A stretch of DNA of 64,000 bases. Origin: Stenopsyche tienmushanensis (taxonomy: Eukaryota > Arthropoda > Insecta > Trichoptera > Stenopsychidae). Position 1 is the stretch's first letter; each line of letters opens with the position of its first letter. Both the position numbers and the translations under genes were made by a program. The stretch lies in NCBI GenBank assembly GCA_008973525.1, contig WACJ01000007.1, positions 682,001 to 746,000 on the forward strand. Reading direction: 5' to 3'. The notes beneath the pieces were generated by a model. The model did not search any database. It worked only from the letters and a program-made list of their open reading frames with translations, and was not told the DNA's origin. Shown here piece by piece: positions 1-11,345 of this stretch.

Positions 1-680
1 TGGGCTACATCAATCGTTCAAATGTGTGACTTCCTCATGAACTGAGTGACTCAAATAAACTTCAGCGTATTTCAACATGCGATCTTCTTCTCCAACGACA
101 TAAGAGCCAACCTGTTTTGAAGAGACTTGTCACTGGAGATGAAAGTTGGATACTCTATGAGAGTATCCAACGTAAACGGTCTCGGACCAAGGGTACAGAA
201 GCTTTAACTGTAGCTAAACCTGGCCTTCCTCCAAAAAAAAGTTTTGCTATGCATTTGGTGGGACTGGAAGGGGGTAGTTTATTATGAGCTACTTCAGCAA
301 AGTGAAACGATTAATTCAACAAAATATTGTTTCCAACTAGACAATCTAAAGGATACAATTGCCAGAAAACGGCCAGAATTAGCGAACAGACGAGGCGTTG
401 TTTTTCATCGCGATAACCCCCAGGCCTCATGTGTCTTTGCTCGTCAGAAATAAATGATTATCATTTGACTGGGATGTTTTATCTCATCCTCCATACTCTC
501 CGGACATTGCCTCTCCAGATTATTATTTATTTCCTTCATTGAAAATTTCTTTAGGTGGTAAAAAATTTAATTTAAAAAATGATATAAAAATGTACCTTGA
601 TCAATATTTTGCCAACAAACCTGGGAAATTTTGGCAAGGTATTATGAGGCTGAGGAGAGATGAAGAAAGGTAATAGAACC
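1..680 (+). pseudogene. Mariner transposase pseudogene (element A)
   Basis: Across shifting frames the translation follows mariner transposase order: HELSDSNKLQRISTC-like linker, TGDESW block around 130-150 (first catalytic D), WWDWKGVVYYELL, KRPELANRRGVVFHRDN (second D, about 367-417), a stop after FARQK at 451, then SHPPYSPDI and DYYLF near 480-530 (third D of the DD34D triad). A frameshift lies in the A-run at 231-241. Wording such as HRDNPQA differs from the usual HQDNARP. It cannot make transposase. Confidence 0.85.
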
Positions 681-778
681 GAATGGATCATATATTATTC
701 GATCAATTTTGATGTAATACAAATTATTGTTTTTTTTTTCTTAATATGAAAATGAAAGAAACTTATGGGACACCCTAA
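1..778 (+). mobile_element. Mariner element A, 5' part cut by window edge
   Basis: The right terminal repeat GAAAGAAACTTATGGGACAC plus CCTAA ends at 778, followed by target TA (779-780). It is the same TIR as in the elements at 8638-9144 and 49911-50720. The window begins about 120 bp into the element as judged by alignment with the 8638 copy. Nearly all of the transposase region is present but broken. Confidence 0.9.
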
Positions 779-780
779 TA

Positions 781-1692
781 TTTCATTAAAATATATTTTG
801 CTATTTATTTATAAATGCCTACGCCGTTATTCTTTCCGTTGACTACAAATGCGAAGTTTTTTTAAAATCTTACTTCTTATTTTCTTAAGCTCTTAAATTT
901 AATATTCTTTTCTTGACAGGTATTGGAGGTAAAAAATATTACGTGCTGTGTTTTGCACAAATCTTATTTTAAACTCCAATACTTTAAACTACAATCATTT
1001 TGAAACACTTTTTTACAAAGACATTATTTTTATAAAATATGCATTTCTTAATATTATTAACGTTTGAAGGTTTCCATTTATGAGCATATAACATGGTAAA
1101 TAAACTTTGCTTCAAATGCTCCCATTCCAGCCATAAGGTAAAAGCGCATTTATTTTATAGTCGGCCTCATGGATTTACGGAAGACGTACGTATGGGATGT
1201 TCCTTCCTGTTTGGAGCGGTGGGTGCAGCTTGGGTTAGCTCTTAAAGGCGGGCAAAGGCGACACTGGTAGACGAATAAATAAGCGGTAATGTGTAGGCCA
1301 TTACGCGCGGCCATCGGAAGTGAAATTACACGACCGCTGGCTAGCTGGAGCCGCCCTAACCCACCCTCTCTACAGTTCGCCCTCAACCCCCAGGAGCATT
1401 ACTGCAGCGCATCTTCCGCTGTTTTGACTGCATTTTACTACTTCTGACGTCAAATTGCCGACGTAAAAATACGAAATGCAAGAATACCTTCGCGATTCCT
1501 TACTGAATTTCATCCTAAATAACATTTTTGAAAAAATAAATATTTTTATAAAACATTGCATAGAATATAATTGTTTGTTTGAAAACAATTGTTGTTTGTT
1601 TGATTGCAATTGTTATTACCCAAGAATATAAATTTATATGGAGTGTATTCCGAAAATACATCTAGTATATCTGGCCATAAGCAGCAATCATG
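781..1692. other. Intergenic, no gene recognised
   Basis: AT-rich from 781 to 1140, then a GC-richer patch at about 1150-1450 without transposon ends or a convincing coding frame. A near-palindromic run of TTGTTTG and CAATTG words lies at 1560-1615. Confidence 0.6.
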
Positions 1693-1775
1693 CTCTATAC
1701 TAGCGGTTTTTAAACTGGGATCCGCGAAGACAGTATTGGGGATCCGCGAGAATATAAACAAATCCTTTATCTATA

Positions 1776-2603
1776 CACTTGGGGTTTTTTTATGCATTAA
1801 ATACGTTCCACGGGGAGTCGCACATAAAAAATCGCATAAAAAAAGACTTGAACTACATAGAAAATTGAGGGATAGGTTTCATTATTTTTAAAAACAGCAT
1901 AACTTCAAATAAATATGATAGAATATATCAAAAATCGTATTAAAAAAACTTTGCGACGATTTAACCATTATTTTGTTACGCAGTTCGTGATATGGAGACA
2001 TGCAATTTTTAAGTTCGTATTGGAATTTTAAAGCTCAATACAATAAATTTTCTAATTTATTGCAAAGTTGACTAGTTTCTTGTATATTTTTTACAGTAAG
2101 GGGAGCTGGAGTTTCTTCCACTTCAATATCGTATTCTGTTTCTTTACCGTCATATAACATCATTCCAATAATATCATCGTTATTTAAGGGAAAAATCTTC
2201 AAGCAATTCATCGACATCATTTTGAGAAAAAGTATTAAAGCCTTCTCCGCCAAGAAACATTTGAAAACATTTTCCAAACTTCAGGTACAGTTGATAACTC
2301 ATTCTCTAGTTGATATATATATTATAGTTGAAGTATATATTATTTTCATAATATAATACTTTTTAAACGTGGAAATGATGCCCTGATCTAGTGGCTGAAT
2401 TAAGCATGTCGTATTAGTTGGAAGAAACGCTAATTTCACATTTGGTTGTTTTAAATATGGATGACTTGAACTTGAACCAGTGTTAAGTTTAGTTTTTTTA
2501 ATGCGCATTCGCATAAAAAAGCTATGTCCCAAAAATAAGGGATTCGTTCCAATATTTTTGAACCCAACATAACTTTAAAATCGCATAAAAACAGACCCAA
2601 GTA
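1776..2603 (-). mobile_element. Internally deleted Tigger (pogo-type) nested in hAT 1
   Basis: The left end CACTTGGGG then T-rich TTTATGC (1776-1795) mirrors the right end (minus strand TACTTGGGTCTG then TTTTTATGC). TA flanks both sides (1774-1775 and 2604-2605). The subterminal region around 2500-2570 carries TATGCGAATGCGC and GGAACGAATCCC words characteristic of Tigger ends. Coding direction is minus. Confidence 0.75.
2035..2532 (-). pseudogene. Tigger DDE transposase C-terminal remnant
   Basis: The minus-strand frame 2299-2532 contains HPYLKQPNVKLAFLPTNTTC followed by LIQPLDQGIISTFKKYY, the third catalytic Asp region of DDE_1 (Tigger/jerky-type) transposases. The frame at 2035-2277 (NDDIIGMMLYDGKETEYDIE) looks like the acidic C-terminal part. 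The N-terminal CENP-B-like DNA-binding domain and the first two catalytic residues are absent: sequence before the catalytic tail is already TIR-proximal. Internal deletion plus stops make it non-functional. Confidence 0.7.
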
Positions 2604-4779
2604 TACTTAAGAAAAATATTTTCGTCGAATTATTTACAGGAAACATTGTAAAATTATCTATTTTGTTCGTTTGTTAAAAATAATTATGTCATAAGGGTTG
2701 AAATGAGTCCGCAAAAAAAAATTTTTACGAGGGGGTCCGTGAAAAAAAATTTGCTCAAGAGGGGTCCCGCGGACTACGTAAGTTTAAGAAGCGCTGCTCT
2801 ATACAAATAGCCGTAGCCAAAAAATACCTTTATTTATTGAAAACATTATAGAATGTTTTATTCGCATCAAAATAAATAAATGATACCGTAAATAATTTAA
2901 CTTTTATTGCCCAAGTTTGGATTTGTGCTCGCAGTTTTCCAGCAAACGGCTGAAATTTTTCGTTAAAAGTACTGACCTGCTAACTTCCACCGGAAGCGCA
3001 TACACAAAGGCACATTTATCCCTCACCCTTCCCTTCCAGGGCAGCCTTCCTGGGCAACTGCACTTTTTATCATATTTTGTCCCGAGATATTTTCCCTTAC
3101 CCTTTTTGCCACCGCGTCGGGATGATCGATGGTTTTTTATGCTCTAAAGGGTAACTTTGTTCAGTGGTGGCTGCTACGAAAAACATGAACTCGCAGGAGG
3201 CATTAGGAAATAACTTTATGCAAAGGAAGGTGTCTGAGCCCGTATCCTCCAGGATTACTGTAGATAAAATGGGTACAAGTGAATCTTTCCGAGTGATTAA
3301 TGATTTCACGTGTAGGTGTACAGCCGTCTCGAAAGTCGTATTAAAAACCACATTTTTTGTATGATTTGGTGAACCTAAATAAGTGAATTGTTAAAGATTG
3401 GAGATACTATATGCTTAACTAAAAAAAAAAAATTAAAATATTATACGAAATTCAACCATTTTAAACATTTTAAAAATGTTAGTCATGCAAATGTTTTCAC
3501 GCGGCGCCGCTATAATTTCCCCCCTTTTCATCGGAGGCTTCTAACAAAAACACGAGTAATTCATGTGTTAATGAAACGCCGTGTTATTAAAATTCATTAA
3601 TTATCCTTACAGTGTTGAGGTTAAAGGGAGTATATTTTGTATGTGTGTCTTTATTTATTTATTTAACATTTTACCTGTACTCATATAAAATGAATACACG
3701 ATTATAGAATATTTTATTAGTTGGGATATTTTATATTCTGGAAAAATATTAATTGGGTAACCATCCAGTAATTTAGCATATTTTGTTAGTAAACTGATCT
3801 TATTGTGTATTTTTAAACTTAAATCAAAATAAAATGGACTCTATCCCATTCTTTCCGATGACTATCCTCTAGTACTGTATGATTTGAATTAAAAATCGAT
3901 ATAAAATTTTAGAAATTAATTAGAAATATAAATAAGCTTTTAATTTTTTAATCTAGCATCAGAAACAAGCAGAGTAGAAATATGAGTGAGTTTTTGGTAC
4001 TATTAATACTATAAAATTCTCAACATCATCTAGCTAGTATATCAGATGCAAACAACGTGTGTTGTGCATCTAGTTTTGTTTATTGCTATATAATGTTATT
4101 TATTTATACCAATATGTATTATCTAATGAAAGTTAAAATACTGATAGTATTGATCCATTCATAAAGATTTAAATCTTAGTACAAAGGAATAATCCATTCA
4201 CATGATGAAAGTTATAAATTACTGAAAAAAATATTCATGTGCTATATAATATTAATAATGTACATTGATAGAACAAAATCAATAATCTGTCATATCTTTC
4301 AATCATAAAAAGTAAATATATATAATCAGTTTTAAAAATATGCAAAACTGCTTAAGGTACATTAATAAACATATTTTTCAGAAAAAATGTAGATGTTTTC
4401 TCATTAAAAGTATTTCCTTACAGCTTCAAGCATCAATCCTGCATGTTAAGCAGTAAGGGATCGTGATGAATTAGTCATCGTATTCACAACTACCACGTTC
4501 ATCATTAGATATGATCGTCACGACTTTGATCTCGATGCAAGGAACACGACGTACGGCAGAATGTAAATTTGTCACGGACTAAGGCGTCATGCGTGACCCG
4601 AAACGAACGAAAATGGAATACCGTCATACATTTTCAGAATTAATACATTGAATTTTAAGAAAAGTGTGATCTCTTTGAACTATTGAAAGCTATCATTTAA
4701 GATCGAACGGGGGATTGAAAATCTCTTAACGCGCGGAAATAAAATCTGAAAAATAGAATGAAAAGTGCAAATTACAATG

Positions 4780-5040
4780 ATTAATCCTGCCATTTCACAG
4801 GGTTCGCTTTCACGGCGAGGGTAACTAAAGTCAGGGCACAGCTTTGGGCGGGAGAATGTGCTATGGGCGGGGGTCTCCATGAAACAAAGGCCACCGCCCG
4901 AGCTGCTAATTGAATAATGCACACATTAATCAAGGCGGCGTGCACGAGCCTTAATGGGTTTTTGCCCGCCCATCCTCCTCCGGCAGCTCCAAGATGTCCT
5001 TCTTAATAATGCTGCACATAACGACCTCCGTATACCCGAT
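4780..5040. promoter_or_regulatory. Candidate regulatory patch with Sox and homeodomain words
   Basis: A GC-richer island in AT-rich DNA. It contains AACAAAG (4883-4889, Sox consensus), TAATTG (4907-4912) and further ATTAAT and TTAATGG words within about 70 bp. No repeat ends or coding frame explain it. The call rests on composition and short motifs only. Confidence 0.25.
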
Positions 5041-5689
5041 ATGAATTTCAACACGTATCGACTTTTCTGCCTCTAAAATAATTTTGAAGAATAATTTCTA
5101 TTTTAAAAAATAATGGCGCTATAATTTCTTTCTTAATTTAAATTTAAAAAATCCTCGCAAATTTTATTTAAAATATTCATTATATATTGACTGAGTAAAT
5201 CATCCAATTACTCATCAACTTTGAAATGAAATTAAAGAGCATTTTAAATAGAATTCTATGCCCTCAAAACAATAATGGGTTTCAATCAAGACGGAGCTCT
5301 ATATTATAAAGATAGTTTTAGATGCAGTCATGATCTAAAATGATATCAGAAAGAATATTCGGGTATATCTTATCAATTAAGAAGAGAGAGTACGCAACAG
5401 ACATCAAAAACCCTGTCTTCTTGGATGAAAAGTTATTCATGATCCAAAAGTTTGCCAATAAACGAAACAACTTTGTTCGGATCAAAAATAAGTTCACCGA
5501 TTATCAGAAATGATAGGGGGGAAATAAATCATATAAGTCATTGTGCTAAATTAAATTTTCCTCTAGGAATATATTTTTTTTTGTAATTTTGGTCCATAAT
5601 GTATTGATTTGATTTGTTATGTGTTTAGGTGGAGTAAGTAACCTTGAGAATCGAGTGTTGGCTCGAGGGAAAGAATTGATAGGAAGGTA

Positions 5690-5830
5690 ATAAGCGTTGT
5701 GCATTGTCTTAGCGCGTGTATCGACCAATAAAAACAAAGGGCGCTAGTGGCATGGCCAATGAGGCGGGGGAGAGCAAAGTCGCGCGATTGGCTGAGATAG
5801 ACTCCCACTCCTCCCTTCGAACAATACGGA
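5690..5830. promoter_or_regulatory. Promoter-like CCAAT/GC-box cluster
   Basis: CCAAT at 5725-5729 and 5756-5760, inverted CCAAT (ATTGG) at 5787-5791, a GC-box-like GGCGGGGG at about 5763-5770, and AACAAAG at 5733-5739. Three CCAAT boxes in 67 bp with a GC box is typical of housekeeping or lncRNA promoters, but no reading frame follows on either strand. Confidence 0.3.
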
Positions 5831-7239
5831 AATAACTAGTTAAGTTTGGCGCGCACAGGGCTACAACTTATCAAGCGGAGCCCTTTCACGTCTAATCCAA
5901 CTTTGATGAGAACAACCAATTCCGACGGAAATTGGATTCAATTCTGCTGATCACTCACTCATGCCGTTATACCGACCTCCAAATTGTGCCATCACTTGGA
6001 ACAATATTCCTCTAAAGTGATTCGATTATATTTTGAATTATATTTTACCTTAAAACATTGTATATTTTATTCATTAAAATAAGGAACGATCGTTACTATT
6101 TTATTACTATGTTAACATATCACAAAATATTTCAAGTTTAGGTTTGTGTTTCAAATTATAATTTAGCATATATTTACTACCGTGTATACAAGTAAGTCAA
6201 TGCCATTGCAATTTTCGCTTAAGTAGCAATCATAGATTTTATGATTACATTTTTAAAAAATGTCATATTTGATGGACAAATCGAAATCACATTAAAAAAA
6301 TCGTGTGAGAACACATTATTATTAAAAATAATTAAATATTTTATTTAGGTTTCTACTTTAATAAAAGCTCTCATTCTCGTGCACTCTTTTAATACGTTTT
6401 AAATCGTTTGATAACATGTTAACGTATTCACATCTAGTAAGTGCTATTAGGCGGTACTTTGGTTTTTTTTTAATTATCATTATGCAAAAACCGCACCACC
6501 CATTGTCAAATTAATTATTTTATGTCAAATATTAATTACAAAAAACTCATACTACTACATTTATGACAATTTATAAAAAATGAGTAAAAAGTAAATCTGG
6601 GGTAGTAAAACGTTTCAAAATTTTCTGCACTTTGACTTCACTCCAGTTAAGTAGAATGAATGAAGAACTTACCAAGCGTCGAGTTTATCTACTTTATAAA
6701 GAAGAACAATCGATCTTAAATGAAAGATATTCATTTATTAAGCTTTCTGAGTTTAGTATACCGATATTTCAGAAGAAAAAGAAAATTATCTTTTTTCAAC
6801 CTATGAATACCTTTTACAATATGTCAAATTAAAAATGCATCTGATATTTCCAATTATTTGCAATAATAAGCGATCTTTTAAACGCACTGTTTTCTTTGAT
6901 TTTTTAATGTTTCATTTAAATCGGTTTTAATATCAAATGTGCAAAGTTTGAAGCATAGAGATTTCAAAAAAATCCAACTTGTTACAACTAAAGAAACATA
7001 AATATTTTACAATTGCAAATGTCATTAATTATGTGATAGCAGATTATGATGCGTGAAGTCAAGCGTTCTCGTATATTAAAATAATTGATATAAGTCTGTT
7101 TTATACATAGAAGCATGTTCACAATAGTGTGAATTGTGAATGTGGAAAGTGTTTCTAATTTTGTAGTAATCCATACATTTCATGGAATCCGATCAAAAAT
7201 GTCGATAGCACCCTCTCGTTTAAAAATTTAATAGATCGG

Positions 7240-7360
7240 AATCTCCACGTGGTAATCAAAGGGGCTTTGACCTTCACACGTCATCGATTCGGATGCACAT
7301 AATGCGCACACTCCCCTGCACCGCCGGACAAACAGGTAAGTGTTTAATCAATAAAAGCTG
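7240..7360. promoter_or_regulatory. Candidate enhancer patch
   Basis: CACGTG E-box (7246-7251), TCF-type ATCAAAGG (7255-7262) and nuclear-receptor half-site TGACCTT (7268-7274) lie within 29 bp in a GC-richer, non-transposon patch. These are motif matches only. Confidence 0.25.
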
Positions 7361-8410
7361 ATAACCCTGGGTGTCAGAAGGTGTCGGCTGTTATTTAAAT
7401 AGTGCAGCGTAATATTGTGAGCTGGCTCTAAGAAAGAGCTGCTTCGCTCCGACCCTCGATCATTCCTCACGATACATCATTTATCATCCGCCATCTTCGT
7501 TCCGCCGCAGCTCAAAGGATAGCTCGCGGCACATGCTTCATAATATTACGCTAATATTCCAACCGAATACGTCAACATTTACAATTATATGGCTTTAGAG
7601 TGTATATTGAATGTACAAATCCAATTTTTAGTATCTTATCAATGTCCCGAACGTATACAAAAATATGTTTATAATTTACAGCCCGTTCATTTGTATTTGA
7701 AGCATATTTAACCGTATATGAAATAAATATGTAAATTCATATATAGATTAACAATCTCTGGATTTTGTTTGCTGCGTATTGATCGTAAAGATCATAGGTG
7801 GTGTCGGAGAAATCGAAAAAACCAGGAAGTAGAATGGTAGATTTGTTATTTTGTTTCATGCGCCAATCAGCCTAAGCTTCTAAATTCACAGTAATAAATT
7901 ACGACATACATATGTAATGTATGAACCTAAATGGAGACCAGTTATGCTACGCAAAAAAAAGCTTTCCCATAATCGGTAATTGTCGTAATTATCAATAAAT
8001 TAATACAGCGATTCGCTATCGCTTTTTGCCATATGTTATTCGCATATAAGATTAGGTTAAAAATATTGAACTCCATAATTTATTTGCCGCTAATACTGTA
8101 AATATATGAGATGCTTTTGTTACGGTCAATCTATTTACTCAGATATGCTTGTCACACTCAGATTGACCATTATGTGGTGTTATGTTTGAATTAAGATTCT
8201 TCGTTAACGTTTCAAAACATTAAGCATTTTAATCACTCAAATTATTAAAAGTGCTAATCGATCCTAAAAAAATAGATAGATACATTTTTATAATAGTAAA
8301 ATTAATGAAACTACGAAGAAGACATGGACATGTCGATCACGAATAAGGGTCCCAAATATTCGTAAAATCGTCATCAGCATCTCTGTCGTGTAAATTAATT
8401 GTTTTGGAAG

Positions 8411-8557
8411 TCCTATTTCGTAGCTAACACGGTCTCCTGACGCCACTGGATTTCTTTATCCGTGGACGTTCCCTATTCCATGATTCGCACAGTCTCCTGA
8501 TCTGACACCAATAGATTTCTTTATCTAGAGACGTGCCCTATTCCGTGGCTCGCACCC
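8411..8557 (+). repeat. Imperfect tandem repeat, about 60-66 bp unit, 2.3 copies
   Basis: The block CCTATTCC, then CTCGCAC-like, then GTCTCCTGA, then GATTTCTTTATC recurs: copy 1 at 8411-8469, copy 2 at 8470-8535, partial copy 3 at 8536-8557. It ends about 80 bp before the mariner at 8638. Function unknown. Confidence 0.7.
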
Positions 8558-8637
8558 AACTAGTTTAAAATTCAAAATTTATCCAAGATTTCAAATAAGT
8601 TATATTTGCTTGAATTTATTACGAATTTTCTAAAATA

Positions 8638-9144
8638 TTAGGTTGCCACATAAGTTTCTTTCGAAAATGAACACAGATCTAATCATAGCCATGGTCGAAG
8701 AAAACCTGCGATATACTGTTCGCAAAATAGCTAACAAGCTAGAAATTCTACGAACATCCGTCCATAATCATCTGACAAAATTAGGCTACATCAATCGTTC
8801 AAATGTGTGGCTTTCTCATGAACTGACTGATTCAAATAAACTTCAGCGTATTTCAACATGCGATCTTCTTCTCCAAATGATATAAAAATGTACCTTGATG
8901 TACATTTTTATATCATTTGAAAAAATAAAAATGTACCAATGATATAAAAATGTACCTTGATCAATATTTTGCCAACAAACCTGGGAAATTTTGACAAGAA
9001 GGCATTATGAGGCTTCCGGAGAGATGGAGAAAGGTAATATAACAGAATGGAAAAATATATTATTCAATAAATTTTGATGTAATACAAATTATTGCTTATT
9101 TTTTTCTTAATATGAAAACGAAAGAAACTTATGGGACACCATAA
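8638..9144 (+). mobile_element. Mariner element B, 507-bp internally deleted copy
   Basis: TTAGGTTGCCACATAAGTTTC at the left and GAAACTTATGGGACACC at the right form TIRs matching elements A and C. TA flanks lie at 8636-8637 and 9145-9146. The frame 8643-8885 keeps the N-terminal helix-turn-helix and linker part of the transposase (MVEENLRYTVRKIANKLEI, LSHELTDSNKLQRISTCDLL). The catalytic core is deleted. At the junction sits a perfect 20-bp hairpin (8874-8919) and an extra copy of the same words at about 8926-8958. Non-autonomous, MITE-like. Confidence 0.9.
8874..8919. repeat. Perfect hairpin at mariner B deletion junction
   Basis: Arm CAAATGATATAAAAATGTAC (8874-8893), loop CTTGAT, exact reverse-complement arm 8900-8919. 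In the related copies at 1-778 and 49911-50720 the sequence ATGATATAAAAATGTACC occurs once. Confidence 0.9.
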
Positions 9145-9146
9145 TA

Positions 9147-10713
9147 GATAGATAGACATCGATACTACACATCTGAATCTGGGCAATTGAGTCTTTTAGA
9201 TAAATAGATTACTGTAGCTCACTTTAATTCTCAGAATCAATAGACTGCAGTGCAACTTAGAAGATTAAATTTGATATTACTGTTATTTTTTTTTAATTCG
9301 GCTGATAATTCATGTGCTTTTAACAATTTTTGTTATAAAAATTGATTTTTATGCCCTTTTTCAATGTCATTCTTATATTTAGAAGATGGAAAAAAATAGG
9401 ATGTTAGATTTTTATCCGTATCTACCCAATAATATGAGTGCAAAAACTTAGTTTCGTATCGATATCAATTCTGATTTTGTTTTAGTATTTCGTAATATGA
9501 CTGTTGCTTTTACAGCTATACAAAAAGCAGGAGCTGCAATTCACCAACCGGATTCAACAAAATCGATTCTCTTGTCACGAAGGAGCCGAGGAGAATCGAG
9601 ATTGACACCATGCTAAATTATATTCGCCCTCCTCATCCCTGAAGTATCAAATAGGCCCGGGGGATTCACAGCGCGCTGTAATGTAATGAATATTTCATAC
9701 GTGATCACAATGTTGTTGTCGTATTATTATGCCTTTAAAAACTACCCTAAGCTTTCAAAGTAATTTTATTATTATATTTGCAATCATTATATGATAAATT
9801 GCAATAGAAAATTTAACTGTTATTGGACAGAGAAGATATATTAAAAATGGATCGTTTATATAAAATAATCAAATGTTTTGATTTGCCAATTTCCAAATAT
9901 ACAAATCAAAATGTTTTGAACAATATATTGAAAGAGGATTTTTTATATCCGTCTTAAAACCAACTGAGTTTTTTAGGAAAGAAAATTTGCATCTTAAGCA
10001 TGATTTATAAAAAAATATTCATCTAAGGTGCCCGCTGTAGCTGCAAATTATTCGCTTTGCACGCGATCGACTAAAGGTAGAATGTGTATATTGAATTGTT
10101 TATTATACGCTGTTTAGCGTTTTTCATGCGCTCTATAATGAAGTCTCATAAAAATCAATTTCACGCTATATATACTGATTATGTAAGTTAAAATGAATTT
10201 CTCTCAATGCATACAAATTGCTTTTTTGTGTGGCGTTTTGAACTCGAACGACTAACAGTATTTTTATTGTGATCATTGTTTCTAAATCCAATCTTTTCAA
10301 GGTCCAATAATCAAGGTAATTCTTCAAAGGAAATTATTTTTTTGGAATATGTTTACTAATTTATGCCATTTATTTTGTATTTATGTTAATAAGTGAATGC
10401 TTCAAAAGTAGATTCATTTTCAATATATAAATACGTTATTATAATTCATCATATAAACATTACGAATTGTATCGGGAAATTAAGTGGTCTAATGCTGTTG
10501 TGATAGTGGATATATCTACTATTAATAATCAAAGAGGCTGTTTTAATTATTCGTATGTACAGTTTATCTCATCGCAATTACTTTTCCATTTATCTGTTTA
10601 GTCATGTTTAAATATTTAGTGCATTTAAGAGCTTTACAACTCTACTGAATACAAAATATATAATTACGTAGTTTACATGATTTTGAAATTTAATTTCAAT
10701 ATATTGATTAACT
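9147..10713. other. Intergenic, no gene recognised
   Basis: AT-rich. A slightly GC-richer patch at 9540-9670 has no coding or repeat signature that I recognise. Confidence 0.6.
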
Positions 10714-10714
10714 A

Positions 10715-11186
10715 CTAGCGAATACCCGGCATGCGTTACAATGCCATAAGCGCTTAATAATTATTTGAAAAGAAACGCAGTACGTGGTTTATTGCTTCAA
10801 ATTACGTGTAGCGCGACTCAAAGAGATCCAAAAGTATATGCACATTCGCTCTCGTCTCGAAAACCGACTTAACCACCGTATTGCGCGCGCATTCTTCATT
10901 TCGCCAGGCCAATATGCGCTAACATGGTGCTGCTATACAATATTTTTTAGGCGTATACTATTTCCACAAGTGTAAATAGTAAGTTGACAAAATTTTATTG
11001 CAATTGGATGAACGGTATGGAAGCGCATTAAATACGCACAAACAAACATTGATTTATATATTAGACTTTGCTTGTGTTACTTGCGCAATCTTTAACAATA
11101 AGTGAATCAAGTTTTATCGCAATCTGATGAACGGTATGGCAGCACATTACATACGAACAAAGAAATATTAATTTTTATATATTAGA
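10715..11186 (-). mobile_element. Helitron-like non-autonomous element 1
   Basis: Read on the minus strand it starts A|TCTAATATATAAAAATTAAT and ends CTAG|T, the A/T insertion and TC...CTRR rule of Helitrons. A short hairpin (GGCAT, 8-nt loop, ATGCC) lies 13 bases before the end. The 5' part is duplicated in tandem (unit about 118 bp, keyed by GATGAACGGTATGGCAGC-like words at about 11008 and 11127). It shares these words with 15918-16440. No RepHel coding is visible. Confidence 0.55.
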
Positions 11187-11194
11187 TTTACAGA

Positions 11195-11345
11195 TAGTGT
11201 TGGTTTAGTGATTAAAATCCTGGACTTTTACTATAAGGTTCGGGTTTAAATCGATAGATCGATCGTCTCAATTTAGGTTCACCTTATTTTTCTGGATTTG
11301 AAAAAGCAAGTATTAAGGCAACTAACCCTTTGAGTAGGCTAATTT
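11195..11345 (+). repeat. tRNA-like SINE head (probable)
   Basis: TGGTTTAGTGATTAAAAT resembles a pol III A box / D arm. CTTTTAC resembles an anticodon loop, and GGGTTTAAATC a T arm / B box, at tRNA-like spacing (about 11204-11255). The stems are too degraded for a working tRNA. The downstream body to about 11345 is unassigned. Confidence 0.35.

Larger units (their letters stand above)
1693..2804. mobile_element. hAT element 1 with 8-bp target duplication, non-autonomous
   Basis: The target duplication CTCTATAC flanks the element at 1693-1700 and 2797-2804. The left end TAGCGGTTTTTAAACT (1701-1716) is an imperfect inverted copy of the right end, 2781-2796, which reads CAGCGCTTCTTAAACT on the minus strand, as in hAT TIRs. 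Subterminal GGGGTCCGCG-type words recur near both ends and again at 22540-22625. No hAT transposase is left. The interior is largely a Tigger insertion. Confidence 0.85.
2805..8410. other. Intergenic, no gene recognised; candidate regulatory patches
   Basis: Mostly AT-rich with short unsupported frames. GC-richer non-repetitive patches occur at about 4480-5040, 5640-6000 and 7190-7540 and are described separately. A frame at 2917-3147 (Leu/Phe/Pro-rich) has no recognised domain. Confidence 0.5.
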
